Of a stretch of DNA of 64,000 bases, positions 8,039-17,248 are shown in pieces (position 1 is the first letter of the stretch; every line of letters begins with the position of its first letter). The stretch is from Bacteroidaceae bacterium (GTDB lineage: Bacteria > Bacteroidota > Bacteroidia > Bacteroidales > Bacteroidaceae): positions 1-64,000 of the forward strand of contig JAFUYM010000021.1 of the NCBI GenBank assembly GCA_017470525.1, written 5' to 3'. Position numbers and translations under genes: made by a program. The notes beneath the pieces are model-generated. The model was given only the letters and a program-made list of their open reading frames with translations. It ran no database searches and was not told the origin of the DNA.

Positions 8039-9355
8039 CTAAAACACGATGGTGGCACCTGGCTCTATGACATTGGAACGGCTGGAGCCAATGTCAGTGA
8101 GTTGACGCAAGGTCTCTTTTGAACGCTTGTAAGTAGGCGAAGTCTCCACCATGCTGATGACATCCTCATTGTCGAGGTCTTCCTCCTTGAAGATGTAACT
8201 GTAGAGCGGACGGCGAATGGTGCTGTGGTTCTTGTCGGGACCGTAGATGGTCTCACGACGATGGGCGCGTTCTGCCTCCTGCTCTGCCTTCTCTGCGTCA
8301 CGCTGCTGTTGCTCCTTGTCGCGGGCGAGAAGACGGTTGTTCATATCTTCCGAGTCAATGTCTTCCACACCGAAACCTGTAGCCAAGATGGTAATTTTCA
8401 CTTGGTCGGTGAGGGCAGGGTCAACAGAGAGACCCCACTTGGTCTCCACGTCATCACGCTTAATCTTTGCCATGAACTCATGCACTTCGTTCATCTCGTC
8501 CATCATCAAGGCATTGTTACCCTCACCAGATTCGTCTGGTACAGAGATGCGGAGGAGTATCTTGTTGGCACGGTAGATGTCCCTATCATTAAGAAGCGGC
8601 GAGTTCAAAGCATCGCTAATACCTTTGGTCACACGGTTCTCCCCTGAACCATAGCCCGTACTCATGATGGCGACACCACCATCCTTGAGGACTGTGCTGA
8701 CATCGTTAAAGTCGAGGTTGATGATGCCATGCATGGTGATGATTTCAGCGATGGAACGGGCTGCATTGCACAAGGTATCATCTGCTTTGGCAAATGCCTT
8801 GATGACGGTGAAATCCTGATAAATCTCACGCAAACGCTCGTTGTTAATCACCAACAGCGCATCCACGTTCTTGCTCATCTCTTCCACACCGTCCAGTGCC
8901 TGGTCAATCTTCTTGTTACCTTCCCAACGGAACGGGATGGTCACGATGCCCACCGTGAGGATGCCCATGTCCTTAGCAGTCTTGGCAATGAGCGGGGCAG
9001 CACCAGTACCTGTGCCACCACCCATACCAGCCGTGATGAATGCCATCTTGGTGCCATCGGAAAGCATGCTCTTGATTTCCTCAATGGACTCCTCGGTAGC
9101 CTTACGAGCACGGTCAGGACGGTTACCTGCACCAAGTCCTTCGCTGCCTAATTGTATCTTTTCTGGCACAGGAGAATCCTGCAACGCCTTATTGTCTGTG
9201 TTACATACAACAAACGTAACATCGTGAATACCCTCATTATACATGTGGTTGACAGCATTACTACCACCGCCGCCAACGCCTATCACCTTGATGATGCTTG
9301 TGGCACCTTTCGCAAAGTTGAATACTCCAATATCTTCGTTCTCTGCCATATTCAT
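8039..9355 (-). CDS. ftsZ: Cell division protein FtsZ
   Basis: The tubulin-like GTPase that forms the Z ring. Features include the N-terminal GGGGSNAVNHM nucleotide-binding loop, the tubulin signature GGGTGTGAAP near residues 111-120, NNERL and DFNDVSTVL. The globular domain ends near residue 330. A charged linker (AEKAEQEAERAHRR) and a C-terminal tail ending GATIVF follow. 438 residues is normal for Bacteroidales. Two ATGs lie six bases apart (9355 and 9349); either is possible. It is the last gene of the dcw operon, 7 bp after ftsA, and its transcript ends at the bidirectional terminator. Confidence 0.96.
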   Translation of the reverse strand: MNMAENEDIGVFNFAKGATSIIKVIGVGGGGSNAVNHMYNEGIHDVTFVVCNTDNKALQDSPVPEKIQLGSEGLGAGNRPDRARKATEESIEEIKSMLSDGTKMAFITAGMGGGTGTGAAPLIAKTAKDMGILTVGIVTIPFRWEGNKKIDQALDGVEEMSKNVDALLVINNERLREIYQDFTVIKAFAKADDTLCNAARSIAEIITMHGIINLDFNDVSTVLKDGGVAIMSTGYGSGENRVTKGISDALNSPLLNDRDIYRANKILLRISVPDESGEGNNALMMDEMNEVHEFMAKIKRDDVETKWGLSVDPALTDQVKITILATGFGVEDIDSEDMNNRLLARDKEQQQRDAEKAEQEAERAHRRETIYGPDKNHSTIRRPLYSYIFKEEDLDNEDVISMVETSPTYKRSKETLRQLTDIGSSRSNVIEPGATIVF

Positions 9356-9362
9356 TGTTGTT

Positions 9363-10997
9363 TTATGCTTCGTTACTATCTTCGTTTACAATATCGGAAA
9401 TCGCCTTTGTAAAGCGTCCCAGCAAACTGTTCTCTTTCTTTACCTTGTTCACCAAATCAGTCAGTTCATCCACTGCCTTCTTCAGCATTTCTGCCAGTTC
9501 TGCGCCTTCCTTGAGGCTCTGCTTGAACTTATCCTTCCCCTCCAAAGCCTTGGCTGCCTTTTCGTACTTCTCACCAATAGTCTCGTCGAGGATGGAGAGA
9601 GAAAGGTCTTTGGCTCTTTGGCGAACCTTCTTGTCACGACCATATCTTGACAGTTCATCACGCTGCTTCTTCACCTTATCGATGGCAGAGCGAATCTCCG
9701 ACTTGATGGCATCAAATGCCGTAGCATCCTGTTCTTCAGCCTTGGCTGCTGCTTCGGCTTCCTCCTGACGCTTACGGCGCTCTTCCTCCTTCAACTGTTG
9801 GTCAAACATGTTCGGTGCCCCATCAAAAGCCTCACCTCCACAAGGAACCGTACCTGCAAGGAGCAACGAGATAATCGTGGTTGTCTGAGCGCTGTCAAGC
9901 GTGATTCCAGCCGCATTGGAAGTCTTCACCACCATCTGATTCACCTTGTTGGCAATACGAACCTTGTCAATTTTCGTGTTCTTCACGAAAGCCTTCACAA
10001 TATTCTTCATATTGCTGCCGCCACCCGTGATGACAAGACCTGCAAGGAGTTTGCCGCTATAATCAGAATTGACAATCTGGTTGCTGATGTTGGCAATAAT
10101 TTCACCCATTCGGGCTTCAATCACATTTTTGATGGTGGAAATCTCTATCTGGCGACCATCCGTCGTTGTGTAATACGGTGTCTCCGCATCCTCCGAAATC
10201 TCCATCTCTTGACAAGCATCACCATACTTCAACTTCAGGTCTTCGGTCTCAGCCTCATCAATCGGCAATGTCGATAAGTCTTTGTTAATGTTGTTGCATC
10301 CCAGAGGAATCGTAACAAGATAGCGGACGATGTTGTTCTTATACACCACCAATGTAGTCGTGTCCGCCCCTAAATCCACCAAAGCACACCCCGAACGCTT
10401 TTCAGCATCGGTCAGCACATTGTTGGCAAGTTGAAGGGGGGCAATCAGTTCCTCCACGATAGCGACACCTGCATTGGCAAACACGGTCTCGATATTGGAA
10501 CGGAGATTGTTCTTGGCAATCACATCCAAGAATTCCCCTTCAATATTTGTTCCCATCACACCCACAGGGTCAGCAATCACGTTAGAATCTACCACAAACT
10601 CCTGTGGATAATTCTCCAGCACTTCATAATCATTGAACGGAATCTCGTAACTCTCCTGACGAATCGCATCAATTGCCTCGTTCGTGATGTAACTCTGTGT
10701 CAGCAGATTGCGCTTAATGATGCACTTATATGAGCGCACCGACTGTCCTCCCATGCCTACATAAGCACGTGAAATCTTTGTCTTCAGAACTGCCTCCAAC
10801 TTCGAAATGATGCTGTTGACACTCTGATAGGTCTTTTCTATATTGTAAACAACGCCACGCTTCACACATCCTGCGGTCTTCTCCTCGGCGTATGCAAGAA
10901 TGTGCATCGTGCCATCTTTCTTTTTACCTGCGATACCACAAATCTTGGACGAGCCAAGTTCTATCGCAACGATGAAATCTTTATCGGAATTTGCCAT
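9363..10997 (-). CDS. ftsA: Cell division protein FtsA, long form
   Basis: An actin-like membrane tether for FtsZ. The ATPase core starts with FIVAIELGSSKICGIAG (about residues 8-24) and continues with the phosphate-2 motif LVDLGADTTTLVVY and GLVITGGGSNMKN. At 544 residues it is about 120 longer than E. coli FtsA. The extra length is a highly charged, coiled-coil-like region, about residues 395-520 (EEERRKRQEEAEAAAKAEE onward), placed between the actin core and the C-terminal amphipathic helix (LLGRFTKAISDIV) that should bind the membrane. Long FtsA tails are known from Bacteroidota. It lies between ftsQ and ftsZ in the canonical order. Confidence 0.94.
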   Translation of the reverse strand: MANSDKDFIVAIELGSSKICGIAGKKKDGTMHILAYAEEKTAGCVKRGVVYNIEKTYQSVNSIISKLEAVLKTKISRAYVGMGGQSVRSYKCIIKRNLLTQSYITNEAIDAIRQESYEIPFNDYEVLENYPQEFVVDSNVIADPVGVMGTNIEGEFLDVIAKNNLRSNIETVFANAGVAIVEELIAPLQLANNVLTDAEKRSGCALVDLGADTTTLVVYKNNIVRYLVTIPLGCNNINKDLSTLPIDEAETEDLKLKYGDACQEMEISEDAETPYYTTTDGRQIEISTIKNVIEARMGEIIANISNQIVNSDYSGKLLAGLVITGGGSNMKNIVKAFVKNTKIDKVRIANKVNQMVVKTSNAAGITLDSAQTTTIISLLLAGTVPCGGEAFDGAPNMFDQQLKEEERRKRQEEAEAAAKAEEQDATAFDAIKSEIRSAIDKVKKQRDELSRYGRDKKVRQRAKDLSLSILDETIGEKYEKAAKALEGKDKFKQSLKEGAELAEMLKKAVDELTDLVNKVKKENSLLGRFTKAISDIVNEDSNEA

Positions 10998-11059
10998 ATT
11001 TATGTAATGTACTTTGAATTATCATTTATAAATCATCTTTCTGAACCAGCCCCTCTTCC

Positions 11060-11818
11060 TCAACGCTTTGTGCAAATGATCTGGTCATCGTATTCAAGAT
11101 TCACCTGCGCATATTTCTTCCATCCCACAGTACCGATTGCCTTGTCATAGAAAGTCTTCAACTTGTGAAGTTTTCGCTGATAATCATCGATAGGACCCAA
11201 ATAGACAATCTGGTCACCCACCCGGGGCACAAGTTCCACCACACGCTCACCTTTTCGGTTCTTCGTCACATAGAGTTGTTCTATCTGGTTGTTCCAGAAC
11301 TCATCGGTCTGCAAGAACTGCCCAAACTCAGCCAGTTTCTTGCTGGCATATTGAGCATCGATGTCACCCGAAGCCACCACCAAATTGGACACATTGTTCT
11401 TATTTGGAATGCACTTTCCCGTTGCATCAACGAAATAGCCATCTTTTCCATCTGGAATCACAAAGATAACCGGCACACGCTGCTCAACATTGATGCACAT
11501 CTTACCATTGGCAGACTTGTAACATTCCACCCTTGATATAAACTCATTGCCCCGAATCGTCTCTTCTATCTTCTCCGTATCCACATCCTTCATCAGCATC
11601 CCCTTCGGATAAACATGGGCATTCTTCAGCATATTCTCAATGTCTTGTTCATCAATGAACATGGACTTTGGGTTCTCTTTCACAATCAGTTCAACCGCAG
11701 TGCATTTCTCTTCATCATCAGGTCCAGACAAGAACACCATGGCATAAACCACGTATGCCACTAATCCACAAGATAGCAGCGACACCAAAGTCACTTTCAT
11801 GATTTTTTTCATTTTCAT
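11060..11818 (-). CDS. ftsQ: Cell division protein FtsQ/DivIB
   Basis: A 252-residue bitopic division protein with a short cytoplasmic N-terminus, a single TM helix about residues 8-28 (VTLVSLLSCGLVAYVVYAMV), then a periplasmic POTRA-like and beta domain. It scaffolds FtsL/FtsB and recruits FtsW/FtsI. Sequence conservation is low, as usual for FtsQ, so the call rests on topology, length, the EFISRVECYKSANGKMCI segment typical of the POTRA strand, and position between murC and ftsA. Confidence 0.85.
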   Translation of the reverse strand: MKMKKIMKVTLVSLLSCGLVAYVVYAMVFLSGPDDEEKCTAVELIVKENPKSMFIDEQDIENMLKNAHVYPKGMLMKDVDTEKIEETIRGNEFISRVECYKSANGKMCINVEQRVPVIFVIPDGKDGYFVDATGKCIPNKNNVSNLVVASGDIDAQYASKKLAEFGQFLQTDEFWNNQIEQLYVTKNRKGERVVELVPRVGDQIVYLGPIDDYQRKLHKLKTFYDKAIGTVGWKKYAQVNLEYDDQIICTKR

Positions 11819-11876
11819 CGTCTTTCTCCTGTCCTTTTTCTATCTCATCACATCATCCCCACCATCTTTACCTATT

Positions 11877-13247
11877 CTATTTTGAGAGAATCTCTGTAAT
11901 CTGAGGAACAAAATTTTCAATATCGCCTGCACCCAAAGACATCAGCACATCGAAGTTTTTCTGTCTCGCCACATCAAGAATATCCTCTTTATGAATGAGA
12001 TACTTCTCGATGCCTGGACGCAAATTGTCATAAATGAGTTGGCTGGTCACGCCCTCAATCGGCTGTTCACGTGCAGGATAGATGTCACACAGATAAACCG
12101 TATCCAACAATGAAAGCGCGGAAGCAAATTCCTTGTAGAAGTCACGAGTACGGGTGTAAAGATGCGGCTGGAAAATCGCAGCAATCTTCTTGTCCTGATA
12201 AAGTTCCCGCACCGACTTCACGCTCTGTTCTATCTCGCTCGGATGGTGTGCATAATCGCTAAGGAACACCATCTTATCGGTCTTTACCTTGAAGTCGAAA
12301 CGGCGGTCAACCCCTGCAAAACTTTTCATCCCCGCACGTAATTCCTCATCCGTTACACCATTCAGAATGGCAAGCGCCATCGCAGCAATTCCATTCTCGA
12401 TGTTGATGCTGACAGGCACACCCAACTGAATGTCCTTCACCACGCCATTGGGATGCACGAAGTCAAACACGATTTCGCCTCCTCCGATGCGGATGTTCTC
12501 AGCATGGAAATCGCCTTCTGTACGAGCGTATTCATACACCTTCACTCCTTCCTGCACATCGGCTTTCATTTCCAATCCTTTGTGAATAATCAAGGCACCA
12601 CCTGGCTGAATGAGCGTCGTATATTTACGGAAACTCTCCAGATAAGCCTCTTTCGTGCCGTAGATATCCAGATGGTCTGGGTCGGTCGCCGTAATGACTG
12701 TCATGTAGGGGCGAAGCCAATGGAACGAACGGTCAAACTCATCTGCCTCAATCACCACATAGTCACTGTCGGAAAGGATGTAATTGGTTCCATAGTTCTT
12801 TGAAATACCTCCCAAGAATGCATTGCAATCCACATGGCTCTGGTGCAGCAGATGTGCCGCCATCGTCGATGTGGTCGTCTTTCCATGGGTTCCAGCCACA
12901 CAAAGTCCACGATGCGATTGTGTCAGAAATCCCAACACTTGAGCACGTTTCTGAATCTCAAAACCATTCTCACGGAAATACACCATCTCTTGATGATCTG
13001 CAGGAATGGCTGGTGTATAAACCACCAAAGTGCTGTCCTTCTGCTTAAAGCATTCATCAATCGCCGCCACATTCTCCTCATAGTGAATCTTGGCACCCTC
13101 CTCTATCAACTTTTCCGTCAGTTCGCTTGGGGTCTTGTCATAACCACCCACATGATAACCTTCCGTGAGGAAATAACGAACCAAGGCGCTCATGCCAATT
13201 CCACCTGCGCCCACAAAATAAACCGACTTTATCTCTTTCGTCTGCAT
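11877..13247 (-). CDS. murC: UDP-N-acetylmuramate--L-alanine ligase
   Basis: Adds L-Ala to UDP-MurNAc in the cytoplasm, the first peptide step of peptidoglycan precursor synthesis. The N-terminal UDP-binding motif GAGGIGMSALVRYF lies near residues 12-25, the ATP-binding P-loop AGTHGKTTTS near 117-126, and the Mur-ligase motif EADEFDRSFHWLRP follows. The C-terminal domain carries DYAHHPSEIEQ and FQPHLYTRT. 456 residues is standard. Its ATG overlaps the murG stop by one base (TGATG), indicating coupled translation. Confidence 0.95.
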   Translation of the reverse strand: MQTKEIKSVYFVGAGGIGMSALVRYFLTEGYHVGGYDKTPSELTEKLIEEGAKIHYEENVAAIDECFKQKDSTLVVYTPAIPADHQEMVYFRENGFEIQKRAQVLGFLTQSHRGLCVAGTHGKTTTSTMAAHLLHQSHVDCNAFLGGISKNYGTNYILSDSDYVVIEADEFDRSFHWLRPYMTVITATDPDHLDIYGTKEAYLESFRKYTTLIQPGGALIIHKGLEMKADVQEGVKVYEYARTEGDFHAENIRIGGGEIVFDFVHPNGVVKDIQLGVPVSINIENGIAAMALAILNGVTDEELRAGMKSFAGVDRRFDFKVKTDKMVFLSDYAHHPSEIEQSVKSVRELYQDKKIAAIFQPHLYTRTRDFYKEFASALSLLDTVYLCDIYPAREQPIEGVTSQLIYDNLRPGIEKYLIHKEDILDVARQKNFDVLMSLGAGDIENFVPQITEILSK

Positions 13248-14383
13248 CAGTTCTTCTTATTTTTGTATTCAACAGCCAACTTATACACCTCCTCAGCAAT
13301 CACATCTGCTGAATTGTGAAAAGCCAACTTCTTTACGTTCTCACTTAATGAAGCCAATTTGGCATCATCTTTCACAGTCTCGAGGGCAATCCCTATCAGT
13401 TTTTCTTTCGCCTCCTTATCAGCAATAAAGATAGCGGCATCTCTGGTGGAAAGTGCCTGCGCATTCTTCGTTTGATGGTCTTCTGCCACATTGGGAGAAG
13501 GCACAAGAATGCAAGGCTTGCCCAACAAACACAACTCGGAAATGGAACTTGCGCCCGCACGGCTCACCACGATATCGGCTGCTGCATAGGCATTGTCCAT
13601 GCTGCTGATGAAATCCATCACCTTCATATTGGGCACCGTTTCGGTTTTACTCAGTTCCTCTGAGATGCTCTGGCTGTAATACTTGCCTGTTTGCCAGATG
13701 ATTTGGACATCACTCTTCCGAATCTCGTCCAGATGCGCCAACACACTCTCGTTCATGGTTCTTGCACCCAGACTTCCACCAATAATCAGCACCGTCTTCT
13801 TGTCAGGAGCCAACCCAAAACTCTTGCGGGCATCTTCTTTCGTGATGTTATTGTCCAACAGATTCTGACGGACAGGATTTCCCGTCATGATAATCTTGTC
13901 GGCAGGGAAAAATCGCTCCATCCCATTATAAGCCACACAAACCTTTCGAGCCTTTTTTGCCAAAGACTTGTTGGTGACACCAGCATACGAGTTCTGTTCC
14001 TGAATCAGGCATGGAATTCCCATCGAATAGGCTGCATTCAGTGTGGGGGCTGAAGCATAACCGCCCACGCCAACTGCCACTTGCGGTTTGAAATCACGGA
14101 TAATCTGCTTCACCATCTTCTTGCTCTTCATGAAATCCATCATCACGCCAATGTTCTTGGGACTCCATAAAGGACGAACCAAACCACGCACGGGAAGACC
14201 CTCTATCTTATAACCAGCAGCAGGAACACGCTGCATCTCCATACGCCCCAACGCACCCACAAACAGGATTTCTGCCTCTGGATGTTGCTTCTTAATGGCG
14301 TTGGCAATAGATACGGCTGGAAAGATGTGACCACCCGTTCCGCCACCACTGACAATCACTCGTAAAGGTCTGTTCTGTTCCAT
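13247..14383 (-). CDS. murG: MurG, lipid II synthase (GlcNAc transferase)
   Basis: Transfers GlcNAc from UDP-GlcNAc to lipid I, giving lipid II at the inner membrane face. The start at ATG 14381-14383 gives 378 residues and puts the diagnostic glycine loop SGGGTGGHIFPAVSIA near residues 13-28. An in-frame ATG at 14452 would add 23 unconserved residues. C-terminal motifs are VSRAGASSISELCLLGKPCILVP and the EDHQTKNAQ segment. It is followed by murC with a one-base overlap. Confidence 0.94.
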   Translation of the reverse strand: MEQNRPLRVIVSGGGTGGHIFPAVSIANAIKKQHPEAEILFVGALGRMEMQRVPAAGYKIEGLPVRGLVRPLWSPKNIGVMMDFMKSKKMVKQIIRDFKPQVAVGVGGYASAPTLNAAYSMGIPCLIQEQNSYAGVTNKSLAKKARKVCVAYNGMERFFPADKIIMTGNPVRQNLLDNNITKEDARKSFGLAPDKKTVLIIGGSLGARTMNESVLAHLDEIRKSDVQIIWQTGKYYSQSISEELSKTETVPNMKVMDFISSMDNAYAAADIVVSRAGASSISELCLLGKPCILVPSPNVAEDHQTKNAQALSTRDAAIFIADKEAKEKLIGIALETVKDDAKLASLSENVKKLAFHNSADVIAEEVYKLAVEYKNKKN

Positions 14384-14516
14384 TTTCTGCTGAACTGTTT
14401 TGTCTGGGAATATTTTAATGGACAAAGGTACGAATAATTGACGGATTATCAACTATAAATGCCCACAAAACATACTATCAAATCGCTAAAAAATTCACCT
14501 AAACCTCTTTTTGACT

Positions 14517-15851
14517 TCAAGACATCGCACCGTCAGTATAATACTCGCTTGTCTCGCCATTTGGAACGGCTTCCACCAAGGGGGCTTTCTGTTCCTTTTT
14601 CTCGGCATAACGGCTCACACTGAGAATGACACCGATATAGAAACTTGTGATGAGGATAGAGGTTCCGCCCTTACTGATGAGGGGAAGAGTCTGTCCCGTC
14701 ACAGGAACCAATCCTACAGCAACACTCATGTTGACAAATGCCTGCAATACCATCATGATGCCAAAACCCAGCACCAGATAGGCGGGGAAGAAACTCGGAC
14801 ATCGTTGTGCAATCCTGCCCACACGAATGAGCAGCACCAGATAGAGGAACGCAACAAAGAATGCCCCTGCTATGCCCATTTCCTCAATGATAATCGCATA
14901 GATGAAGTCCGATTCGGCATGCTGCAAAAAGTCGCGTTGAATAGAATTACCCGGACCCAAACCTATCACATCGGAATTGGCGATAGCGATGGAAGCGTAG
15001 GTTGTTTGAGAGTTTTCGTCATCAAGCAAGATTTGGGTGTCTGTCTTATTCGTTTTCTGCTGTGCCTCTTCTCTCGACTTGCCAAGTTTACGTTCCAGAC
15101 GGTGCTTGACAGTCACGACACGTTTACATCCCGGTATCTCTTTCCACGTGTCTTCAGGCACCGCCATCACTGTCACGACAAAGAAAGCACCGATTCCTGC
15201 AATCACCGCCAGCCCCTTAAACATCAAGTCCTTAGGCACCTGACCAATAAACATCATGACAATCACGACAAAGAAAAGCATCAAGGCTGTAGAGACATTA
15301 TCAAGAAAGATGAGTCCGCAAATCAGTAGAGCCGCACCACCCACAATGGCAAATGCCAAATAACGTTTTCCTTTGATGGCACCGACAATCTTTCTTTTCT
15401 TGCCCCTCACATATTCTTCTTTTTCCGTCTGTGTTTTGGCAAGCACCACTGCCGTCGTCATCAGCAAGGCGGCTTTTGCTATCTCCGACGGTTGGAAACT
15501 GATGGAGCCAAACCGCACCCAACGATGGGTGTCGTTGATGTCTGAGCCACCACCCAACACTGCCGTATAAAGCAACAAGAGAATCGCCACTGGCAGCAAG
15601 ATGAACGGGAACAGCATGAACCATTTGCAAGGAATGCGATGCACCAGCAGAATGATAATCATACCGACCAACAGGAAACCTGCCTGACTCACCATCGGTC
15701 CCCAATGATGTCCACCCTCAAAAGTCAATCGGCTTGATGCGCTATACACCTCCACCAACGAAATCATACAAAGGAAGAAGTATATCATCCACACTCCCTT
15801 ATCTCCCTTGAACAATTTTCCTCCAAAAAAATCTTTCACAAATGTTCCCAT
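14517..15851 (-). CDS. ftsW: FtsW, SEDS-family septal glycan polymerase
   Basis: A 444-residue polytopic membrane protein of the SEDS family that polymerises lipid II with its partner PBP FtsI. About ten hydrophobic segments are readable. SEDS signatures present are HRWVRFGSISFQPSEIAK, LIFLDNVSTALMLFFV and the C-terminal GLVPVTGQTLPLISKGGTSIL. A long periplasmic insert (about residues 240-290, highly charged, with KRVVTVKHRLERK) is typical of Bacteroidales FtsW. It lies between murD and murG in canonical order. Confidence 0.93.
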   Translation of the reverse strand: MGTFVKDFFGGKLFKGDKGVWMIYFFLCMISLVEVYSASSRLTFEGGHHWGPMVSQAGFLLVGMIIILLVHRIPCKWFMLFPFILLPVAILLLLYTAVLGGGSDINDTHRWVRFGSISFQPSEIAKAALLMTTAVVLAKTQTEKEEYVRGKKRKIVGAIKGKRYLAFAIVGGAALLICGLIFLDNVSTALMLFFVVIVMMFIGQVPKDLMFKGLAVIAGIGAFFVVTVMAVPEDTWKEIPGCKRVVTVKHRLERKLGKSREEAQQKTNKTDTQILLDDENSQTTYASIAIANSDVIGLGPGNSIQRDFLQHAESDFIYAIIIEEMGIAGAFFVAFLYLVLLIRVGRIAQRCPSFFPAYLVLGFGIMMVLQAFVNMSVAVGLVPVTGQTLPLISKGGTSILITSFYIGVILSVSRYAEKKEQKAPLVEAVPNGETSEYYTDGAMS

Positions 15852-15861
15852 ATCTTTCTTT

Positions 15862-17193
15862 TTACAGATTCTTCACACACTCTTTGAACTGCTCGCCCCT
15901 GTCTTCCATATTCTTGAACAAATCAAAACTTGCGCAACAAGGGCTCAACAGTACAGTGCTGCCAGGTTTTGCCATCTTAAAGCATTCATCCACACAGTCT
16001 TTCATGCTCTTCACGTCCGCAATGGGGATGCCAAAATTGTCGAATGCTGCATGGAGTTTTGAGTTGTCAACACCGAGGAACACAAGACCGATGCACTTCT
16101 CCCTCACAAGGTCAAAAATCTCCGAATAATCGTTTCCCTTATCCTTGCCGCCCAAAATGAGGACGACAGGGGTGCGCATGCTGTCAAGTGCATACCAGCA
16201 GGCATTGACATTGGTGGCTTTCGAGTCGTTGACAAACTCCACGCCACGCACTCTACCCGCCTTTTCCAGACGATGCTCCACTCCCTCAAAACTCTTCAGT
16301 CCTTCCCGAATCTGCTCATTGCTCACACCAGCCAAATCGGCAGTGATACCAGCAGCGAGCGAATTGTAGAGGTTATGTTTTCCGCGCAATGCCAACTCTT
16401 CCTGTTCCATATTGAAAGGCGTGGGACCTTCAATCACATACTCATCCTCATCCACGTAGGCAATCACGCTGTCACTCTTGAACTCACTGAACGGACAGAG
16501 CCTTGCCTTGATGTTATATTTCTTCAGTTCTTCTGCCACAATCGGGTCATCATTCCAGAAGACGAAGGCATCTTCAGGTGTCTGATTCTGAATAATTCGC
16601 ATCTTGGAATCGACATAGTTCTGCATCTTGAAATCATAGCGGTCCAAATGGTCAGGGGTGATGTTCATCAGCACAGCGATGTCTGCCTTGAAGTCGTACA
16701 TGTTGTCCAACTGGAAACTGCTCAACTCAATGACATAATAATCGTGATTTTCCTCTGCCACTTGCAGCGCGAGACTGCTGCCGATGTTGCCTGCCAAACC
16801 GACATTGTAGCCCGCATTCTTCAAGATGTGATAAATCAGCGAGGTCGTGGTGGTCTTGCCGTTACTACCTGTAATGCAAATCATCTTGGCATGAGTGTAT
16901 CTGCCAGCAAACTCAATCTCCGAAATGATAGGGATATTCTTCTCCTTCAGTTTCAGTATCATCGGCGCATTCTCAGGAATGCCCGGGCTTTTGATCACCT
17001 CATCGGCATTGAGAATCAGTTCAGGCGTATGCTGCCCTTCCTCCCACACAATCTCATGTTTGTTCAGGAGTTCCTTATACTTATCCTTGATTTTCGACAT
17101 GTCGCTGACGAACACATCAAAACCTTTTTTCTTTGCCAGCACCGCAGCACCTGCACCGCTTTCTGCCGCTCCTAACACAACGATTCTTTTCAT
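15862..17193 (-). CDS. murD: UDP-MurNAc-L-Ala--D-glutamate ligase
   Basis: Adds D-Glu to UDP-MurNAc-L-Ala. The protein (443 residues) opens with the Rossmann-like IVVLGAAESGAGAAVLAKKKG. The ATP P-loop ITGSNGKTTTT lies near residue 106-116, followed by the Mur-ligase middle motif ITPDHLDRYDF, GVEHRLE, the C-terminal NDSKATN and the LSPCCASFDLFKNMEDRG signature found in MurD. It lies 10 bp upstream of ftsW in the operon. Confidence 0.95.
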   Translation of the reverse strand: MKRIVVLGAAESGAGAAVLAKKKGFDVFVSDMSKIKDKYKELLNKHEIVWEEGQHTPELILNADEVIKSPGIPENAPMILKLKEKNIPIISEIEFAGRYTHAKMICITGSNGKTTTTSLIYHILKNAGYNVGLAGNIGSSLALQVAEENHDYYVIELSSFQLDNMYDFKADIAVLMNITPDHLDRYDFKMQNYVDSKMRIIQNQTPEDAFVFWNDDPIVAEELKKYNIKARLCPFSEFKSDSVIAYVDEDEYVIEGPTPFNMEQEELALRGKHNLYNSLAAGITADLAGVSNEQIREGLKSFEGVEHRLEKAGRVRGVEFVNDSKATNVNACWYALDSMRTPVVLILGGKDKGNDYSEIFDLVREKCIGLVFLGVDNSKLHAAFDNFGIPIADVKSMKDCVDECFKMAKPGSTVLLSPCCASFDLFKNMEDRGEQFKECVKNL

Positions 17194-17248
17194 CTGTTAT
17201 CTGTTGAAATTATAAATGTCAAAACTCCGCCCAGCGCGTAGGCTGATT

